Source: Planctomycetota bacterium (lineage in GTDB: Bacteria > Planctomycetota > PUPC01 > JACPCR01). Taken from it: DNA of 10,433 nucleotides. Position numbers and translations under genes: made by a program. Shown in pieces: positions 7,740 to 10,433 of this stretch. Each line of letters begins with the position of its first letter. The stretch's first letter is position 1. Under the pieces are notes generated by a model that saw nothing but the letters and a program-made list of their open reading frames with translations, searched no databases and was not told the origin of the DNA. The stretch spans positions 1-10,433 of the forward strand of contig JASLXP010000417.1 of NCBI GenBank assembly GCA_030740295.1, given 5' to 3'.

Positions 7740-7767
7740 TTGAATCCCCTTTCGGCTCTGCTACGAT
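7740..7767 (+). promoter_or_regulatory. Candidate sigma70-type promoter upstream of the HNH gene
   Basis: TTGAAT (7740-7745) and TACGAT (7762-7767) are separated by 16 bases and lie about 75 bases before the HNH start, in the 135-bp gap after the truncated-haemoglobin gene. Each box differs from consensus at two positions. It could drive the HNH gene and the genes that follow. Promoters in this type of bacterium are poorly characterised, so this is tentative. Confidence 0.28.
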
Positions 7768-7841
7768 TCCTCGACATTTTCCCAGGCCAATGGTCTCAAG
7801 ACATACTCAATCATCATTCTAAAGAGGGGTTACTTCATCTC

Positions 7842-8495
7842 ATGTTGGCAAAGGTTCTGGACAACAGCGTCCTTGTCCTCAACAGGTATTACACCGCTAT
7901 CAACGTCATTTCCGCCCGTCACGCATTCACACTTCTTTTCAAGGGCGCAGCGGAAGTCATTTCTCACGATGACGAACAGTTGGCCACGTACGACATCGTC
8001 AGTTGGATTGAGCTGTCACAGTTGAAGACCGAGTTCCCTGAACCCTACGACGAATGGGCCCGAACACCGAGTTTGCAGATCTGCATTCCGCGGATCATTC
8101 GACTGAACGTTTACAACAAGCTGCCTCAGAAGACAGTCAAGTTCAATCGCAGGAATATTTTCGCGAGAGATGAAGGTCGGTGCCAGTATTGCAGCCGAAG
8201 ATACCCGATGAGCCAACTCACTCTCGACCACGTAAAACCCAAATCACTTGGTGGTCAGACGACATGGGAAAATGTAACCACGGCCTGCGTCAACTGTAAT
8301 ACTACGAAAGGAGGCCGGCGCCCGGAGGATGCGGGGATGCGATTGGCCAAGAAACCTGTTAAGCCTAAACGAAGCCCCCTGCTGAAGGTGAAAATCAGAT
8401 CAGAGAAATACAGATCCTGGCGTAAGTTTGTCAGCGAAATTCCCACCAATGGTGAAACAAATGGGACACACGCCTCGCTCAATGGGCACTCATAA
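7842..8495 (+). CDS. HNH endonuclease family protein
   Basis: 217 residues from the ATG at 7842. The start is chosen because family members typically open a few residues before a VLVLNRYY-like strand; GAGGGG at 7824-7829 precedes it with a rather long 12-base spacer. An in-frame TTG at 7740 would add 34 unrelated residues. The N-terminal half (VLVLNRYYTAINVISARHAF, then Phe-Lys-Gly-Ala-Ala) is the beta-alpha domain usual in this family. The HNH finger has zinc pairs Cys114/Cys117 and Cys149/Cys152, core Asp129-His130 in LTLDHVKPKSLGG, and Asn144 in WENV. The third 'H' is replaced by Asn (NCNTTK), as is common in this subgroup. The Lys/Arg-rich C-terminus suits DNA binding. Family members cleave or nick DNA, but this stand-alone chromosomal type has no firm role; it is not obviously part of a restriction or phage module. 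The next gene starts one base after its stop. Confidence 0.92.
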   Translation: MLAKVLDNSVLVLNRYYTAINVISARHAFTLLFKGAAEVISHDDEQLATYDIVSWIELSQLKTEFPEPYDEWARTPSLQICIPRIIRLNVYNKLPQKTVKFNRRNIFARDEGRCQYCSRRYPMSQLTLDHVKPKSLGGQTTWENVTTACVNCNTTKGGRRPEDAGMRLAKKPVKPKRSPLLKVKIRSEKYRSWRKFVSEIPTNGETNGTHASLNGHS

Positions 8496-8496
8496 T

Positions 8497-9312
8497 ATGA
8501 AGAACATGCTTTACTCAATTCTTGTGTTTGGGCTCACCTTTTCATTTTCATTTGCCGAGGGAGTGATCCTCATTCCGCAGTTCGGCAAGAAAGAAGTGGG
8601 CGTTCGCATGAAGGCCGGCGGCGGAGGTGGTGTGGTCAACTTTGAAGTGAATCGAACGGAAGACGGATTTGGCAAGGGAAAGGAAGACGACAAGCCGCGC
8701 TACAAAACAGTCACCTATCGAGGAAAAGTTACCGTCGCGAAAAACGAACACGGGCACATCAAGATTGACAGAAAGAGAGGAAAGAGCGCCTTCCTCGCCC
8801 TGGCGGCTGACAGTCGAGCGGTAAAAGATGTGATTATACCTGTATCGTCGCTAGTAAAAGACGATCACCTGGCCGTCGTAGGTTACAAGCGGGGCTATGT
8901 CGGAGGGCTGCCCAAAGGGTCAACCAGGAGGAGAATTCTCGGCGCCACATTCATTTTCAAATTGGGGGAACAGACGCCGGGGCAGAATGAAAAACAACGG
9001 ACCCAGACGGGCGTAACCAGGGGAGCTGTAATTTCCACAAGCCCATTAATTATTATCGATGAAAAGAAAAGTCATTATGAAGTACGTCCTGCACTCAATT
9101 GCAGGACCATTCATGTCCAACAGGCGAGCTGGGGGGATATTGAAGAAGGTGTAAGAGTGCGCGCATCCGGGCATGAAGAGAAAATTATCTTGAGGCCAAA
9201 GGGGAAGACGATTTCCAGATATGTCTTCCAAACGGAGAGCCTGCGAGTGCTGGCACCCCAATTAAAGGACTCCGACTATAGAAAATTTGAAAGATTCGAT
9301 TTCGCGAAATAA
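8497..9312 (+). CDS. Secreted protein with two tandem beta-domain repeats, function unknown
   Basis: 271 residues. The ATG at 8497 lies one base after the HNH stop and begins a clean Sec signal peptide (MKNMLYSILVFGLTFSFSFA, cleavage near residue 20). Earlier in-frame starts at 8428 (TTG) and 8482 (ATG) would place a polar stretch before it. No strong Shine-Dalgarno is seen, which suggests coupling to the HNH gene. After a glycine-rich turn (GGGGG at 41-45) and a charged linker, two similar segments follow: about 74-157 (YRGKVTV, HIKIDRKRGK, VVGYKRG, ATFIFK) and about 174-253 (TRGAVIS, LIIIDEKKSHY, VRASGHEE, YVFQTESLRVL). Both look like small beta barrels of OB type joined by a basic loop. 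I do not recognise a named family; a periplasmic binding or envelope role is possible. Base composition looks more AT-rich than the left half of the window. Confidence 0.8.
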   Translation: MKNMLYSILVFGLTFSFSFAEGVILIPQFGKKEVGVRMKAGGGGGVVNFEVNRTEDGFGKGKEDDKPRYKTVTYRGKVTVAKNEHGHIKIDRKRGKSAFLALAADSRAVKDVIIPVSSLVKDDHLAVVGYKRGYVGGLPKGSTRRRILGATFIFKLGEQTPGQNEKQRTQTGVTRGAVISTSPLIIIDEKKSHYEVRPALNCRTIHVQQASWGDIEEGVRVRASGHEEKIILRPKGKTISRYVFQTESLRVLAPQLKDSDYRKFERFDFAK

Positions 9313-9313
9313 C

Positions 9314-9319
9314 GGGGAG
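9314..9319 (+). promoter_or_regulatory. Ribosome binding site of the phasin-like gene
   Basis: GGGGAG lies two bases after the TAA of the preceding gene and six bases before the ATG at 9326. It makes 9326 the start rather than the in-frame TTG at 9287, which would overlap the upstream gene. Confidence 0.65.
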
Positions 9320-9325
9320 TTAAAA

Positions 9326-9724
9326 ATGGACGAAGCAGAAGAAAAGGACAATGAAGCGGAACCAACCAGGGAAGAAGCCGCCGAAACTGAACATCAATGC
9401 GAGGAAGAGGAAAGCAAGTCCTTCAAAGACATTTTCGGTCACTTGACCCAGGCGGCCAATATAGCGGCATCCATGGGCGAAGAGCGCGTGACCCGGATTT
9501 TTGGCGACGTTCAGGAGCAATTGAAGAAAATCTCACAAAAGGGCCAGGAGGTAGCGCAGGCCGCACGGGAACGAGTGAATACCGGCAAATCATCGGTGGA
9601 GGAAAGGGTCGAGGATGTGGTTCATTCGACCCTTGATTCATTGAAAGTAGCGACAAGGGATGACATCGAGCGACTGGAGAGCCTGATTCGAGAATTGAAA
9701 AAGGAAAAAGAATCAGGCGAGTGA
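9326..9724 (+). CDS. Acidic coiled-coil protein, phasin-like (PHA-granule-associated type)
   Basis: 132 residues. The first 30 residues are strongly acidic (15 Asp/Glu, with one Cys at 25). A helical amphipathic region follows (SFKDIFGHLTQAANIAASMG), then about 40 residues of coiled-coil character rich in Gln, Ala and Lys. The C-terminus contains LDSLKVATRDDIERLESLIRELKKE, which matches the signature I know from PhaF/PhaI-type phasins and their relatives: a 'Leu-x-Val-x-Thr-Arg-x-Asp-Ile-x-x-Leu' turn followed by a heptad helix. Family members coat polyhydroxyalkanoate granules or serve as amphipathic scaffolds. No PHA synthase lies in the window, so granule association is only inferred; a general coiled-coil scaffold is the alternative. 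There is no signal peptide, so it is cytoplasmic. It starts 13 bases after the secreted-protein gene, indicating co-transcription. Confidence 0.65.
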   Translation: MDEAEEKDNEAEPTREEAAETEHQCEEEESKSFKDIFGHLTQAANIAASMGEERVTRIFGDVQEQLKKISQKGQEVAQAARERVNTGKSSVEERVEDVVHSTLDSLKVATRDDIERLESLIRELKKEKESGE

Positions 9725-9770
9725 AGCCCGATAACCTGGATGGCATTTTTGCACGCGGAAAACACCAATC

Positions 9771-10433
9771 ATGAGCCATTGGCAAGAGCTGGATGAAGGT
9801 CTGTTCCAACTGAATGACAGTTGTTTGATTTATGCAGTCCAGGGTCCTGATGGAACGGTAATCATCAATGCAGGCACCGGGCTTGCCGCCAAGTATCTGG
9901 ATGAGGTTGCTTCCGGCGATGTGACCGTTCTGCTTACACATCACTTTCGCGATCATTCAGACGGGGCCATTCAACTGCAAGAAGCAGGCGCTACCGTATT
10001 GGGGCCCTACTGGGATCAGGATTACCTGGTCGATCCAGACCAGTGTTTTCGCGAAAGACAGGTTTGGAATTCTTACGACAACAGATGGGATCGCTTCGGG
10101 CCAGTCCGACCGATTCCGGTGGTCGACTGGATGATGGATTATGAGAGACGTTCCCTCGCCGGTCTCGAATGGGAAGTTGTTCCGACTCCCGGCGTGACCA
10201 GCGGCGCGGTCAGCTATGTGGTGGAGCTTAATGGCCGCCGATTGGCTTTTGTCGGCGAGGTTATCTGCGGCCATGGGAAAACGGGGCGTTTGGCACCGCT
10301 GCAATACAACTACAACGACTTCACCGGCGCACTTAATTTATGGCATTCGAGCCGACGCCTGCTGAAGGCCAACCTTGACCTGTTGCTTCCGAGTCTTGGC
10401 GAGACCATCGATGATGTTGAAGGCGCTATCGAT
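9771..10433 (+). CDS. Metallo-beta-lactamase-fold protein with depleted metal site (3' partial)
   Basis: The ATG at 9771 opens a frame that is still open at the window edge (221 codons seen). It starts 46 bases after the phasin-like gene; an in-frame TAA at 9732 and the lack of other upstream starts support this choice, although the Shine-Dalgarno match is poor. The fold is shown by strand pairs typical of MBL proteins (CLIYAV, GTVIINAG), the motif-2 position TVLLTHHFRDHSDG (53-65), VVPTPGVTSGAVSYVV (137-151), AFVGEVI (159-165) and LLLPSLGE (204-211). Compared with the canonical set, His57, Asp61 and His62 remain, but the second motif-2 His is Phe59, the motif-3 His is Val142, the motif-4 Asp is Glu163 and the motif-5 His is Leu209. 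It may bind a single metal, or none, and may not be a hydrolase. A small intact-family memory (Thr-His-His-His-Arg-Asp and Pro-Ser-His-Gly versions in PVC bacteria) suggests it is a divergent relative. Confidence 0.8.
   Translation, partial: MSHWQELDEGLFQLNDSCLIYAVQGPDGTVIINAGTGLAAKYLDEVASGDVTVLLTHHFRDHSDGAIQLQEAGATVLGPYWDQDYLVDPDQCFRERQVWNSYDNRWDRFGPVRPIPVVDWMMDYERRSLAGLEWEVVPTPGVTSGAVSYVVELNGRRLAFVGEVICGHGKTGRLAPLQYNYNDFTGALNLWHSSRRLLKANLDLLLPSLGETIDDVEGAID

Noticed and set aside
7740..7841. TTG at 7740 as HNH gene start
   Set aside because: The extra 34 residues do not look like the family. The ATG at 7842 gives the usual N-terminus, and the region instead carries promoter-like boxes.
8428..8496. 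Longer version of the secreted repeat protein starting at 8428 or 8482
   Set aside because: Both would bury the signal peptide behind polar residues; 8428 is also a TTG deep inside the HNH gene.
9423..9956. Minus-strand open frame opposite the phasin-like and MBL-fold genes
   Set aside because: It crosses two good plus-strand genes and their gap, with no ribosome binding site or recognisable motif.
1..10433. CRISPR arrays, transposons, phage genes, tRNA or rRNA genes
   Set aside because: No regularly spaced direct repeats, transposase, integrase, cloverleaf-like or rRNA-like sequence was noticed on either strand.

Overview
The window looks like bacterial chromosome from the Planctomycetota/Verrucomicrobiota neighbourhood (PVC-like, possibly another polysaccharide-degrading lineage known mainly from metagenomes). 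There is no rRNA marker, so this is inference. It rests on very large or secreted TIM-barrel glycosidase-like proteins carrying LamG/DUF1080-like domains and HEAT repeats, a small secreted protein of a type I recall from planctomycetes, and an HNH protein of a kind common in these phyla. Coding density is high. No tRNA, rRNA, CRISPR array, transposase or attachment site was seen, and no gene-free stretch exceeds about 135 bases.

Left part (2-5778): two convergent genes for glycosidase-like proteins. The plus-strand gene enters from outside the window and encodes more than 1,200 residues: a TIM-barrel-like catalytic region interrupted by a concanavalin-like insert, a GH42-trimerisation-like domain, a beta region and a HEAT-repeat C-terminus. 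It ends at a hairpin that may terminate transcription on both strands. The facing minus-strand gene encodes a 674-residue secreted protein with a concanavalin-like N-terminus and a GDEP-bearing TIM barrel.

Middle (5776-7242, minus strand): a tight three-gene unit, reading obg (ribosome-assembly GTPase), then a 142-residue secreted protein, then the 674-residue protein. Gaps are 15 and 3 nucleotides, so a housekeeping GTPase appears to be co-transcribed with two exported proteins. A 65-bp divergent region holding nested inverted repeats separates obg from a group II truncated haemoglobin gene.

Right part (7308-10433, plus strand): truncated haemoglobin; then, after 135 bp with a possible promoter, a close-packed series of an HNH nuclease-family protein, a secreted protein with two internal beta-domain repeats, an acidic phasin-like coiled-coil protein, and an MBL-fold protein that lacks several canonical metal ligands and runs off the right edge. 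The first two of these are 1 nt apart and the next two 13 nt apart, so they are probably co-transcribed. Their joint function is not clear from sequence.

The main points for follow-up are the multidomain architecture of the first gene, the metal-site-depleted MBL protein, the tandem-repeat secreted protein, and the obg operon context.
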